The translations under genes were made by a program, and so were the position numbers. A stretch of DNA of 64,000 nt, taken from contig NZ_JANFAU010000010.1 in the NCBI RefSeq assembly GCF_026130605.1, positions 62,001-126,000 on the forward strand, given 5' to 3'. Below are positions 52,637-63,100 of the stretch, one piece after another. The stretch comes from Sphingomonas lycopersici (GTDB lineage: Bacteria; Pseudomonadota; Alphaproteobacteria; Sphingomonadales; Sphingomonadaceae). Position 1 is the stretch's first letter; each line of letters begins with the position of its first letter. The notes below the pieces were generated by a model that saw only the letters and a program-made list of their open reading frames with translations, was not told where the DNA came from and did no database searches.

Positions 52637-53845
52637 CTAGATCAACTGCAGATCGCGCGGTTTCGCCCCCGGGAACAGCCCCGCGAGCCGATCCGCCCCC
52701 AGCCCGAATTGCCGCGCGACAAGCCCGCCGATCAGCGCGCGATAATCGGTCAGCACCGGCAGGTCGCGCCCCTGGTTGAGCGTCGTGGGGGACAAAGCGA
52801 CCTGATCCCCCGCCAGCCGCCCGCCGGCCACCCCGCCGCCGAGCACCCAATAGATGCTGCCGTGCCCGTGATCGGTCCCGCGATCCCCGTTCTCGCGGAA
52901 GGTGCGGCCGAATTCGGAGACGACGACGACATTGGTGCTGCGCCACGCCTCGGCGCCGATCGCCTCGGCAAAGGCCGCCAGCCCGCGCCCCAATTCGCCG
53001 ATCCGATCGGCGAGATAGCCGGTCGCGCCGCCCTGATTGACATGCGTATCCCACCCGCCGACATCGACGAAGGCGAGGTTGAACTGCGCGCGCATCAGCG
53101 TGCCGATCCGGCTGGCGGACAGAGCGAAGCCCTTGGCGCTCACCGCGCCGCGGCTTGCCGCCTTCATCTCCTCGTCGAGCGTGCGATAGACGGTGTCGCG
53201 CACCTCGAACCCCTGCGCCACCGATCGCGACAGCGCGGGTTGCTGGGCATACATCCGCTCGATCAGCTTGGCCTGCCGCGTGTCGATCGGCTTGCCGACA
53301 TTGGCGAGCGCGAGATTGGGCACCGGTGCCGCGCCGCCGCGGAAGCACAAGGGCAATTGATCGGTGAAGGCGATCGGCTTGTCGCCGCGCCCCAATATCC
53401 CCGCCAGCCGCGCCATGAAGCCCGACCCGTAATCGCGATGGCCGCCGACCGGCTGGCCGAGCTCGATCGTGTCCTGCGTCTCGAAATGGCTGCGGCTCAT
53501 ATCGTCGGTGCCGGCGAACGGGACGAAGGCGATCTGGCGCTGCTGCCACAAGGGCAGGATGCTGTCCTTGAGCGCGGGGTGGAGGCTCCAGTGCGCGTCG
53601 AGCGGCAACGGCGCCTTGGGATCGGCCGGATCGGGCTTGCCGAGCGCGATCGTCGGGCGCGCCTGACGGTAGAAGTCGCTCCCGGTCGGCACGATCACAT
53701 TGGTCGCGTCATAGGCGCCGCGCAGGAAGATCACGAGCAGCCGGCTTCCCGCCTGCGGCGCGGCGAAAGCGCGGCCGGCGATCACCAGCGGCGCGAGCGC
53801 GGCGGCGCCCCTGAGCAGATCACGGCGATGGACATGCGGCGTCAT
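52637..53845 (-). CDS. DUF1501 family protein with Tat signal
   Basis: A 402-residue exported protein of the sulfatase-like DUF1501 family. The start MTPHVHRRDLLRGAAALAPLVIAGRAFA is a twin-arginine signal. The alkaline-phosphatase superfamily landmarks are LLVIFLRGAYD near 36-46, FVDVGGWDTHVNQGG near 274-288 and SEFGRTFRENGDRGTDHGHGS near 316-336, with the metal-binding Asp/His pattern. Its ATG follows the DUF1800 stop by ten bases. The two families are known to co-occur; a joint role in envelope or polymer handling is proposed but not established. Confidence 0.9.
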   Translation of the reverse strand: MTPHVHRRDLLRGAAALAPLVIAGRAFAAPQAGSRLLVIFLRGAYDATNVIVPTGSDFYRQARPTIALGKPDPADPKAPLPLDAHWSLHPALKDSILPLWQQRQIAFVPFAGTDDMSRSHFETQDTIELGQPVGGHRDYGSGFMARLAGILGRGDKPIAFTDQLPLCFRGGAAPVPNLALANVGKPIDTRQAKLIERMYAQQPALSRSVAQGFEVRDTVYRTLDEEMKAASRGAVSAKGFALSASRIGTLMRAQFNLAFVDVGGWDTHVNQGGATGYLADRIGELGRGLAAFAEAIGAEAWRSTNVVVVSEFGRTFRENGDRGTDHGHGSIYWVLGGGVAGGRLAGDQVALSPTTLNQGRDLPVLTDYRALIGGLVARQFGLGADRLAGLFPGAKPRDLQLI

Positions 53846-53855
53846 GGCAACCTCG

Positions 53856-55379
53856 CTAACGGTGCATGAATTCGGGGGACGACAGGAACAGCGCATTCCA
53901 TTCCTGCGGCGACGTCGCCTCGGCCAGCGCGGCACGCGTCGGTTGGGCGAGCGCGTCCTGCAGGCCGTTGAAATAGAGTGCGTTCTGCAATTGCGGGAAG
54001 GCAGGGCGGTCGGCGGTCGTGCCGGGCAAGCGGAACAGGCCATAGGCGCCGCCGCCGATCTGCTTGGCGATATCGAACCGCGTCGCCATCTGTCCCGGGC
54101 CGGACCAGGCGGCGGCGTGCATGTCGTAACCGTCGGGGGTCTCGTGGTTGTAGAGCCCTTGCCCCATGCGGTTGAGCCAGTTGTTGATCGGCTGCGGGTT
54201 GAGGATCACGCGATCGCCATAGGTCAGGCGCACCGCCGAGATCGCATAGTGGATCGGGTCCTTGAAGGTCTTGCCCAGCGACGCGGCGAATTCGGGCGCG
54301 CGGATCATCGTGCGCATCACCTGCGCGATATCGCCATGCGTGCGCTGGAAGGTCTGCGCCATGCGATCGACCAGCGCGGGGGGCGGGGCGTCGCCCATGA
54401 AATAGCCGGCAATCTGCGCCGAGACGTGATGCGCGGTGGCGGGCGCCGCGGCGATCAGATCGAGCGCCTGCTCGACCTCGCCGAAGCCTGATCCCTTGAT
54501 CGTGTGGCCGAGGAAGTGCTTGTCGCCGAAATCGTGCCGCGCGGGGTTGAACTCGAACAGGCCCGCGCGGAGGTAGAGCGGCTGGAGCTGCGGCCGCATC
54601 CGTGGCGCGTCGTGGTTGAGATCGACCCCCACCCCGGTGAGGATCCGCGCCAGTTCCTGCACATCCTGCTGGGTGTAGCCGGAGCCGACCCCCATCGTGT
54701 GCAATTCCATGATCTCGCGCGCGTAATTCTCGTTGATCCGCCCCGCGGCATTCTGATCGTTATCGAGATAGCGCAGCATCGCCGGGTGGCGCAGCGTCGC
54801 TTCGAGCAGGTCGCGGAAATGCCCGAAGGCGTGGGTGCGGATCGTCTCCTCATAATCGCCGACCATCGCACGGATATCGCGCTTGCCGGCCTGGACGTTG
54901 AAATGGTTGAACCAGAACCACGTCATCTGCTCGCGCAGCTGATCGGGGGCATAGAGATCGCGCAGGATCGAACGCGAGCGCGCCTCGTCGGCCAGCGCGT
55001 TCATGCTTTTCTGATACGCCTCGCGCGCCGCTTTCTTCTGCTCGGGATCGACCAGCGCATTGGCATCGCGCTGCATCGCCTGCTGCGTGACGACGATCTG
55101 CGCCAGCGGCTCGCGGGTGATGCGCATCGCGGCGACCTGCGCAGCGGCATCGGGCGGGAGATCGGCGGGCGGTGCTTCGAGTTGTGCGGCGAGCCAGCGG
55201 TCGCTGCCGGGGCCGTCGCTCGCGGCGAGATCGGCGGCGGTCGCGCCCCAGGTCAGCCGGTTGGCCCAGGCGATCCGCTGCGCCGCGCCCGACGGCGCCG
55301 CCTGCGCCGGCAGCGCGCCGCCGGACAGCATCGCCAGGAGCGCGATCGACCCTGCGCCACGCGACCATGCCAATGCCAT
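53856..55379 (-). CDS. DUF1800 family protein
   Basis: A 507-residue exported helical protein. The signal peptide MALAWSRGAGSIALLAMLSGGALPAQA sets the start at 55379, which has GGAGG seven bases upstream; an in-frame ATG 51 bases earlier is less likely. Family landmarks are NRLTWGATAADLA near 41-53, QMTWFWFNHFNVQAGK near 151-166, RINENYAREIMELHTMGVGSGYTQQDV near 218-244, ILTGVGVD and the C-terminal SPEFMHR. It leads the two-gene operon with DUF1501. The biochemical role is unknown. Confidence 0.9.
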   Translation of the reverse strand: MALAWSRGAGSIALLAMLSGGALPAQAAPSGAAQRIAWANRLTWGATAADLAASDGPGSDRWLAAQLEAPPADLPPDAAAQVAAMRITREPLAQIVVTQQAMQRDANALVDPEQKKAAREAYQKSMNALADEARSRSILRDLYAPDQLREQMTWFWFNHFNVQAGKRDIRAMVGDYEETIRTHAFGHFRDLLEATLRHPAMLRYLDNDQNAAGRINENYAREIMELHTMGVGSGYTQQDVQELARILTGVGVDLNHDAPRMRPQLQPLYLRAGLFEFNPARHDFGDKHFLGHTIKGSGFGEVEQALDLIAAAPATAHHVSAQIAGYFMGDAPPPALVDRMAQTFQRTHGDIAQVMRTMIRAPEFAASLGKTFKDPIHYAISAVRLTYGDRVILNPQPINNWLNRMGQGLYNHETPDGYDMHAAAWSGPGQMATRFDIAKQIGGGAYGLFRLPGTTADRPAFPQLQNALYFNGLQDALAQPTRAALAEATSPQEWNALFLSSPEFMHR

Positions 55380-55477
55380 CCCTTGCCTCCGCTCGACTCG
55401 CCTCGACAGAAGCGCAAGGTGCACGCCCATGACTGAACATGCCCTGACGTAGGCATGAACTAACCGTCATTTACCAA

Positions 55478-56932
55478 TTACTTGGCTGGGGCAGCCGGGC
55501 TCCACCCACCGCCGATCGCCTGGACCAGCGCGATCGCGGCGGTCTGCTGGTTGATCACCGCCTGAATCTGCGACTGGCGCGCGCTGAGTGCGGTGGTCTG
55601 CGCGACGATCACCTCCGAATAGTCGACCAGCCCGGAACGATATTGGTTGTTGGCGATCGTCTCGGCGCGGGTCGCGGCCTCGGCGGCGTCGGCGCGGCTT
55701 TTGGTCACATCCGCGAGCGAGCGCGTCGCGGCGAGATTGTCCTCGACCTGCTGGAAGGCGGTGAGCGTCGTCTGGCGATATGTCGCGACCGCCTGATCAT
55801 ATTGCCCGCGCGCCTGCAGCACCTGCCCGTGGCGCGCGCCGAAATCGAGCAGGGTCATCAGCCCGCTGAGCCCGAACGACCACAGGCTGGTCGCGGCGGA
55901 GAACAATTGGCTGACCTTGCTGCCGCTCGTCCCCGCATTGCCCGACAAGGTGAATTGCGGGAAATAGGCCGCGCGCTGGATGCCGATATTGGCATTGGCC
56001 GCCGCGACCCGCCGCTCGGCCGCCGCGACATCGGGGCGTCGTTCGAGCAGGGTCGAGGGGAGCACGCCCGGCACCGCGGGCACCGTCGGCTGCCACGCGA
56101 CCGGCGGAAGCGTGAAGGTCGAGGGATTTTCCCCCGCCAGCACCGCGATCGCATGTTCGAGCACCGCGCGCTGGCGATCGAGATCCTGCCGCGAGGCGAT
56201 CGCGTTCGAGAGCGAGGTCTGCGCCTGATAGACGTCGGAATGCGCGACCGTCCCGGCCTTGTACTTGTTGGTCGTGATCGTCAGCGCGCGCTGATAATCC
56301 TTGATCGTCGCGTCGAGCAGCACGATCTGCGCGTCGATCCCGCGCAATTCGACGTAATTGGTGGCGAGCTCGCCCTGCGCGGAGAGCGTCGCATTGGCGA
56401 GGTCGCCCGCGCTCGCCTGCGCATTGGCCTTGGCCTGCGTCACCGCGTTGCCGAGCCGGCCCCACAGATCGGGCTCCCAGCTCGCGCCGATGCTGAGCGC
56501 ATAGCGCGAGCCCGAGGTGGTGACGGTGTTGCTGCCGACCCCGGCGCCGTTGCCGCTCCCCGCGCCGATGCTCGTCGCGGTGCCGCCCGAAAAGGCCTGC
56601 GAATGCTGCCCGCTCGCCGATCCGGTGACGGTGGGGAACAGGGCCGACCGCTGGACCATTACCAGCGCGCGCGCCGCTTCATAGGCCCCGCGCGCGGCGG
56701 CGACATTCTGGTTGGTGACCACCACCTTGCGTTCGAGCGCGTCGAGCGTGGGATCGTTGAACAGCGCCCACCATTCGCCGCGCGCCGCCGCGTCGCTCGG
56801 CTGCGCGACGCCCCAGCCGGGGGCTTCCTTGAACGAGGGCGGGATCGTGACATTGGTCGGCGGGCGATAGGTCGGCGCCATGTTGCACCCCGCGAGCAGC
56901 AGGGCGGAGACGACGGGCAGGGCGCGCTTCAT
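55478..56932 (-). CDS. RND efflux outer membrane lipoprotein (NodT/OprM family)
   Basis: A 484-residue outer membrane channel of the TolC type. The start MKRALPVVSALLLAGCN has a lipobox with Cys about 16, and the family's early ATYRPP/WGVAQPSDAA segment follows. Two repeated coiled-coil halves carry LWGRLGNAVTQAKANAQAS and ERRPDVAAAERRVAAANANIGIQRAAYFPQFTLSG. A Gly/Ser-rich insert (SGGTATSIGAGSGNGAGVG) lies in the first half. It is the last gene of the efflux operon, overlapping the second permease gene by four bases (ATGA). Confidence 0.94.
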   Translation of the reverse strand: MKRALPVVSALLLAGCNMAPTYRPPTNVTIPPSFKEAPGWGVAQPSDAAARGEWWALFNDPTLDALERKVVVTNQNVAAARGAYEAARALVMVQRSALFPTVTGSASGQHSQAFSGGTATSIGAGSGNGAGVGSNTVTTSGSRYALSIGASWEPDLWGRLGNAVTQAKANAQASAGDLANATLSAQGELATNYVELRGIDAQIVLLDATIKDYQRALTITTNKYKAGTVAHSDVYQAQTSLSNAIASRQDLDRQRAVLEHAIAVLAGENPSTFTLPPVAWQPTVPAVPGVLPSTLLERRPDVAAAERRVAAANANIGIQRAAYFPQFTLSGNAGTSGSKVSQLFSAATSLWSFGLSGLMTLLDFGARHGQVLQARGQYDQAVATYRQTTLTAFQQVEDNLAATRSLADVTKSRADAAEAATRAETIANNQYRSGLVDYSEVIVAQTTALSARQSQIQAVINQQTAAIALVQAIGGGWSPAAPAK

Positions 56933-59900
56933 GCGGTGGCTCCGGGAGCAAGCGGTAGATCGCCGTGGCGCGCCAGGCCCCGCTCAGCGGCGCCGTGTCG
57001 GCGACGGAAGCGATCGAGCGCGAGATAGACGACCGGGGTGGTCAACAAGGTGATGAACTGGCTGGCGATCAGCCCGCCGAAGATCGCGATGCCGAGCGGA
57101 CGGCGCAGCTCCGCGCCGTCGCCGAAGCCGATCGCCAGCGGCAAGGCGCCAAGCGCGGCGGCGAGCGTGGTCATCAGGATCGGGCGAAAGCGCAGCAGCG
57201 ACGCCTCGCGCACCGCAGCGACCGGATCGAGCCCTTCGCCGCGCTCCGCCTCCAGCGCGAAATCGATGATCATGATCGCATTCTTCTTCACGATCCCGAT
57301 CAACAGGATGATCCCGATCAGCGCGATGATGTCGAACTGGCCGCCGGTGACGATCAGCGCGATCATCGCCCCGACACCCGCCGAAGGGAGGGTGGAGAGC
57401 GCGGTCAGCGGGTGGATCGCGCTTTCGTAGAGGATGCCGAGCACGATGTAGATCGCGAGCAAGGCGGCGAGGATCAGCAGCGGCATCGATCCGGTCGATT
57501 GCGCGAACACCTTGGCGGTGCCGCCGAATTCGCCGTGGACCGTCGCGGGGAGCGCGAGGCTCGCCTGCACCTGCGCGATCAATTGCGCCGCCTGTCCCAG
57601 CGAGACGCCGGCGGGGAGGTTGAACGAGACGGTGGCCGAGGGCTCGCCGTCCGAATGGCTGACCGAGGCGTTGGTCGATCCGGTCGACCAGCGCGCGATC
57701 GCCGACAGGGGCGTCATCGTCCGCGCGGTGGTGCTCACCGCATTGCCCGCGGCGACCGCCGATCCGCCGGCGCCGGTGCCGCCGGTGCTCGCGGTCGGCG
57801 CGGCGGCGGTCGGGGTCGCCGACGCGCTCGGCGTCGGGGTCGGGTTGTTGGTCGCATTGTTGGCCGGCGGATTGAGCGGCAGATAGATGTTGGCGAGCGA
57901 GGCCGGCGATCCGTTGAACTGCCGCGCCGCCTCCATCACGACATGATATTGGTTGAGCCCCGAATAGATGTTCGCCACCTGGCGCTGGCCGAAAGCATCG
58001 TAGAGCGCGGCGTCGACCGCCTGCATCGTCACCCCGAGCCGCGCCGCGGCGTCGCGATTGACCTCGACGAAGGCATCGGCGCCGGCATCCTGCTGGTCGA
58101 TATCGACATCGGTGACGGTGTCGGGATGCTGTTTCAGCGCATCGACCAGTTTCTGCCCGGCGGCCTTGAGCACATCGGGGTCGTCGGCCTTGAGCACATA
58201 TTGATAGGTGCTGTTGCTCGATCGCCCGCCGACCTGCAGATCCTGCACCGGATTGAGGAACAGGCTGACCCCGCTGACCCGCGCGAGCTTGGGCCGCAGC
58301 CGCGCGATCACCGCCTGTACCGGCGGGCGCTGGTTGCGCGGCTTCAGGGTCGCGAACATGAACCCGCCGCCGGCGCGCGATCCGCCGGTGAACGCCACCA
58401 CCGTCGCCACCGCCGGATCGCCCTTCACGATATGCACGATGCGGGTGAGCTTGTTCTGCATGTCGGTGAACGAGATGCTCTGGTCGGCGCGCAAGCCCCC
58501 CATCAGCCCGCCGGTATCCTGCTGCGGGAAGAACCCCTTGGGCGCGATCGCGATCAGATAGATGTTGAGCACCACCGTGCCCGTGAGGAGGATGAGGACC
58601 GCGCCGCGGTGGAGCAATGCCCAATCGAGCGCGACCGCGTAGCGCGCCTGCGCCCAATCGAACGACTGCCGCGCCCAGCGCATCACCCGTCCCTCGCTCT
58701 CCTCGCCCAGCAGCACGCGCGAGGCGAGCATCGGGGTGGTGGTAAGCGAGACGACGAGGCTGATCATCACCGCGATCGACATGGTCAGCGCGAATTCGCG
58801 GAACAGCCGCCCGACCAGCCCGCCCATGAAGATCAGCGGCACGAACACCGCGATCAGGCTCAGCGAGATCGAGAGCACGGTAAATCCCACCTCGCGCGCG
58901 CCGGCGAAGGCGGCGGCGAGCGGCTTCATCCCCGCCTCGATATGCCGGCTGATATTCTCCACCACGACGATCGCATCGTCGACGACGAACCCGGTCGCGA
59001 CGGTCAGCGCCATCAGCGAGAGATTGTCGAGGCTGAACCCGGCGAGATACATCACCGCGATCGTGCCGAGCAACGAGGCGACCACCGCCGCCGCGGGGAT
59101 CAAGGTCGCGCGCCAGCTTCTCAGGAACAGGCTGACCACCAGCACCACCAGCAGGGTGGCGATGAGCAAGGTCACCTCCACCTCGCGCAGCGAGGCGCGG
59201 ATCGTCAGCGTGCGATCGCTGGCGACGTCGAGATGGATATCGGGCGGGACGGCGGCGCGCAGCGCGGGAAGCTGCGCCTTCAGCGAATCGACCACCTGGA
59301 CGATATTTGCCCCCGGCTGGCGGCTGATCAGCACCGGCACCGCGCGCTTGCCGTTGAACAAGCCCATCGTGCGGATGTCTTCGGGGCCGTCGACGACATC
59401 GGCGATATCGGACAGCCGCACCGCCGCGCCGTTGCGCCACGCGATCACCGTCCCGCGATAATCGGCGGCGTGGAGCCCGGCCTGATTGGAATAGATCTGC
59501 CAGCTGAACCCCTTGGCATCGAGTATGCCGCGCGGCCGGTTGGCGCTTTCGGATTGCAGCGCGGTGCGCACATCCTCGAGCGCGATGCCGTAGCGCGACA
59601 GCGCGAGCGGATTGACCTCGATCCGCACCGAGGGGAGCGCCGCGCCGCCCAGCTCGACATTGCCGACCCCCTGCACCTGGAGCAGTTTCTGCTGCACCAC
59701 GGTCGAGACGGCGTCGTAGATTTCGGACGGGCTGCGCGTCGGCGAGGTGAGCGCGAGGATCAGGATCGGCGCCTCGGCGGGATTGGCCTTGCGGTAGCTC
59801 GGGTTGGTCCTGAGCGTCGCGGGGAGATCGGCGCGCGAGGCGTTGATCGCCGCCTGCACGTCGCGCGCGGCGCCGTCGATGTCGCGCGACAGATCGAATT

Positions 59901-60180
59901 GCAGCACGATCGACGACGAACCGACCCCCGAGCGCGAGGTCATTTCCGACACCCCGGCGATCGTGCCGAGGTGCCGCTCCAGCGGCGCGGCGACGCTGGA
60001 GGCCATCGTCGACGGGCTCGCGCCGGGCAGGTTCGCCTGCACCATGATCGTCGGGAAATCGACCTGCGGCAGCGGCGCCACCGGCAGCATGAAGAACGCC
60101 CCGACGCCGGCGAGCATCAGCCCGATCGTCAGCAGGATCGTCCCCACCGGCCGCCGGATGAAGGGCGCGGAAATGTTCAC
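56929..60180 (-). CDS. RND multidrug efflux permease (MdtC-like) with low-complexity insert
   Basis: A 1083-residue inner membrane pump subunit driven by proton flow. Twelve membrane helices are laid out as in the family, with the proton-relay pair Asp401-Asp402 in TGFVVDDAIVVVENISRH. Residues about 767-815 (DNA about 57735-57880) are a Pro/Thr/Ser/Ala/Gly-rich stretch such as NNPTPTPSASATPTAAA that the E. coli MdtC (1025 residues) lacks; it falls in the second periplasmic loop. The start is GTG, overlapping the first permease stop (GTGA). Two different permeases next to each other suggest an MdtBC-type heterotrimer. Confidence 0.94.
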   Translation of the reverse strand: MNISAPFIRRPVGTILLTIGLMLAGVGAFFMLPVAPLPQVDFPTIMVQANLPGASPSTMASSVAAPLERHLGTIAGVSEMTSRSGVGSSSIVLQFDLSRDIDGAARDVQAAINASRADLPATLRTNPSYRKANPAEAPILILALTSPTRSPSEIYDAVSTVVQQKLLQVQGVGNVELGGAALPSVRIEVNPLALSRYGIALEDVRTALQSESANRPRGILDAKGFSWQIYSNQAGLHAADYRGTVIAWRNGAAVRLSDIADVVDGPEDIRTMGLFNGKRAVPVLISRQPGANIVQVVDSLKAQLPALRAAVPPDIHLDVASDRTLTIRASLREVEVTLLIATLLVVLVVSLFLRSWRATLIPAAAVVASLLGTIAVMYLAGFSLDNLSLMALTVATGFVVDDAIVVVENISRHIEAGMKPLAAAFAGAREVGFTVLSISLSLIAVFVPLIFMGGLVGRLFREFALTMSIAVMISLVVSLTTTPMLASRVLLGEESEGRVMRWARQSFDWAQARYAVALDWALLHRGAVLILLTGTVVLNIYLIAIAPKGFFPQQDTGGLMGGLRADQSISFTDMQNKLTRIVHIVKGDPAVATVVAFTGGSRAGGGFMFATLKPRNQRPPVQAVIARLRPKLARVSGVSLFLNPVQDLQVGGRSSNSTYQYVLKADDPDVLKAAGQKLVDALKQHPDTVTDVDIDQQDAGADAFVEVNRDAAARLGVTMQAVDAALYDAFGQRQVANIYSGLNQYHVVMEAARQFNGSPASLANIYLPLNPPANNATNNPTPTPSASATPTAAAPTASTGGTGAGGSAVAAGNAVSTTARTMTPLSAIARWSTGSTNASVSHSDGEPSATVSFNLPAGVSLGQAAQLIAQVQASLALPATVHGEFGGTAKVFAQSTGSMPLLILAALLAIYIVLGILYESAIHPLTALSTLPSAGVGAMIALIVTGGQFDIIALIGIILLIGIVKKNAIMIIDFALEAERGEGLDPVAAVREASLLRFRPILMTTLAAALGALPLAIGFGDGAELRRPLGIAIFGGLIASQFITLLTTPVVYLALDRFRRRHGAAERGLARHGDLPLAPGATA

Positions 60181-63100
60181 GCCGGGCGCGCCTCGCCCGC
60201 GGTGCCGCGCCGTACGCGCCAGCCGCGCTCGCGCCAGTTTTCGAGCCCGAGGAAGATGACGGGGGTGGTGAACAAGGTCAGCACCTGGCTGAAGATCAGC
60301 CCGCCGGCGATCGCGATGCCGAGCGGCTGGCGCAGCTCATGCCCCATCCCGCCGCCGAAGATCAGCGGGATCGCGGCGAACAAGGCGGCAAAGGTGGTCA
60401 TCATGATCGGGCGGAAACGCAGCAGCGCCGCCTGACGGATCGCGTGATGCGCATCGGCGCCTTCCTCACGCATCGCATCGAGCGCGAAGTCGATCATCAT
60501 GATCGCATTCTTCTTCACGATGCCGATCAAGAGGACGATGCCGATGATCCCGATCACCCCGAGCCCCGATCCGGTGAGCCACAGCCCGAGCAGCGCGCCG
60601 ATCCCGGCGGAGGGGAGGGTCGACAGGATCGTCACCGGGTGGACGAAGCTCTCGTAGAGCACCCCCAGCACGATATAGACCACGACGATCGCGGCGAGGA
60701 TCAGCCACAATTCGTTGGCGAGCGACGCCTTGAACGCGCTCGCCGCGCCGGTGAAATTGGTGGTGATCGCGGGCGGCACGCCGATCTGGCGCTCGGCGCG
60801 CTCGATCGCGCTCACCGCGCTGCCCAGCGACACGCCCGGAGCGAGATCGAAGCCGATCGTCGCCGCGGGGAATTGCGCCTCGCGCGCCACGACCAGCGGC
60901 GCATCCTCGGTACGGATCGTCGCGACGGCCGAGAGCGGAACGCTCGCCCCGCCCGCCAGCGGGATGCGCAGATCGCCCAGCGCTTGCGGGTCGGCGACCG
61001 TGCCCGGCTGCGCCTCCAGAATGACGCGATTCTGGCTCGACTGGGTGTAGATCGTCGAGACGATGCGCTGGCCGAAGGCGTCGTAGAGCGCATTGTCGAT
61101 CGCCAGCGCGCTCAGCCCGAGCCGGCCGGCGACGTCGCGGTTGATATCGACCACCACCGCGCGGCCGTTGGCGAGCACGTCGGAGGTGACGTTGTTGAGA
61201 TGCTTGTCCTTCTTGAGCGCCGCGGCGAGCTTGGCGCCCCATTGGTCGACCAGGGCCTCGTCGGCGCCCTGCAGCGAGAAGCGATAGGCATTGACCCCGG
61301 TCGAGGTATCGATCGTCAGATCCTGCACCGGGCGGAAATAGACCCGCATTCCCGGCACATTGGACACCGCGTGATTGAGGCTGGCGAGCACCTCTTCGAG
61401 ATTGCCGCGCTCGCCCTCGGGCTTGAGGTTCACGATCATCCGGCCTTGCGACAAGGTGGCATTCTGTCCGTCGACCCCGATCGCCGAACTGAGGCTGGCG
61501 ACCGACGGATCGGCGAGCAACGCCTGCGCGACCTGCTGCTGGAGCCCCGCCATCCGCGTGAAGCCGATATCCTGCGCCGCGCTGGTCGTCACCGCGATCT
61601 GGCCGGTATCCTGCTCGGGAAACAAGGTCTTGGGGATGACGTAGAACAGCAATCCGGTCACCGCGAGCGTGCCCGCGAACACCAGCATCGTCAGTGCCGC
61701 GCGCGCCATCACCCAATCGAGCGCGCGGGCATAATGATGCGCGACGCGATCGAACCAGTCGCGGGTCACTTCGGACAGGCGATGCTGCCGCTCCTCATGC
61801 TCAGCCCGGAGCCAGCGCGCGGAGAGCATCGGCACGAGCGTCAGCGCGACCACCGCGGACAGCAGGATCGTCACCGCCAGGGTCACCGCGAATTCGCGGA
61901 ACAGCCGCCCGACGACATCGCCCATGAACAGCAGCGGGATCAGCACCGCGATCAGGCTGACCGTCAGCGAGATGATCGTGAAGCCGATCTCGCTCGCGCC
62001 CTTCAGCGCGGCCTCGAACGGGCGCATCCCGTCCTCGATATGGCGGCTGATATTCTCCAGCACGACGATCGCATCGTCGACCACGAACCCCGACGCGATC
62101 GTCAGCGACATCAAGGTGAGATTGTTGATCGAGAAGCCGAGGAAATACATCGCCGCGAACGCGCCGACGAGCGACAGCGGCACCGAGATGCTGGCGATGA
62201 TCGTCGCGCGGAGCGAGCCAAGGAACAGGAAGATCACGAGCGTGACGAGCAGGACGGCAAGCACCAGTTCGAGCTTCACGTCGGCCACCGAGGCGCGGAT
62301 TCCCGCGGTACGATCGGTCAGCACGGTGACATGCACGTCGGCGGGAAGCTGCGCCTCCAGATCGGGCAGCCCGGCCTTGATCGCATCGACCGTGCCGATG
62401 ACGTTCGCGCCCGGCTGGCGCTGGACGTCGATCACCACCGCGGGCTTGCCGTTCATCCACGAGCCGAGCCGCACATTCTCGGTCGCCTCGACGACATTGG
62501 CGACATCGGACAGGCGGATCGGCGCGCCATTGGCGAACCCGATGACGAGCGTGCGATAGCTGGTGACGTCGCCGAGCTGGTCGTTGGCGTCGATCGTCCA
62601 GCTCTTGGTGGGGCCGTCGAAACTGCCCTTGGCGGCATTGGCATTGGCGTTGCCGATCGCGGTGCGGATCGTTTCGAGCGACATGCCGCGCGCCGCAAGC
62701 GCCGCGACATTGGCCTGGATGCGCACCGCCGGCCGCTGCCCGCCCGACATCGAGACCAGCCCGACCCCGGAAACCTGCGCGATCTTGTTGGCGAATTGGC
62801 GCTCGACGATCCCCTGCACCTCACCCAGCGGGCGGGTGTCGGAGGTGATGCCGAGCGAGATGATCGGCGCGTCGGCCGGGTTGACCTTGGCATAGATCGG
62901 CGGGGCGGGGAGATCGGTCGGCAGCAGGGTATTCGCCGCGTTGATCGCTGCCTGCACTTCCTGCTCCGCCACGTCGAGCGACAGATCGAGCCGGAATTGC
63001 AGCGTGATCACCGACGCCCCCGACGAGGAGGCGGAGGTCATCCGCGTCAGCCCCGGCATCTGGCCGAACTGGCGTTCCAACGGCGAGGTGACGGTCAGCG

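Noticed and set aside
56965..60435. Plus-strand ORF of 1156 codons over the RND genes
   Set aside because: Antisense to the MdtC-like permease, which has intact family motifs; composition rich in Arg, Asp and Gln is typical of shadow frames.
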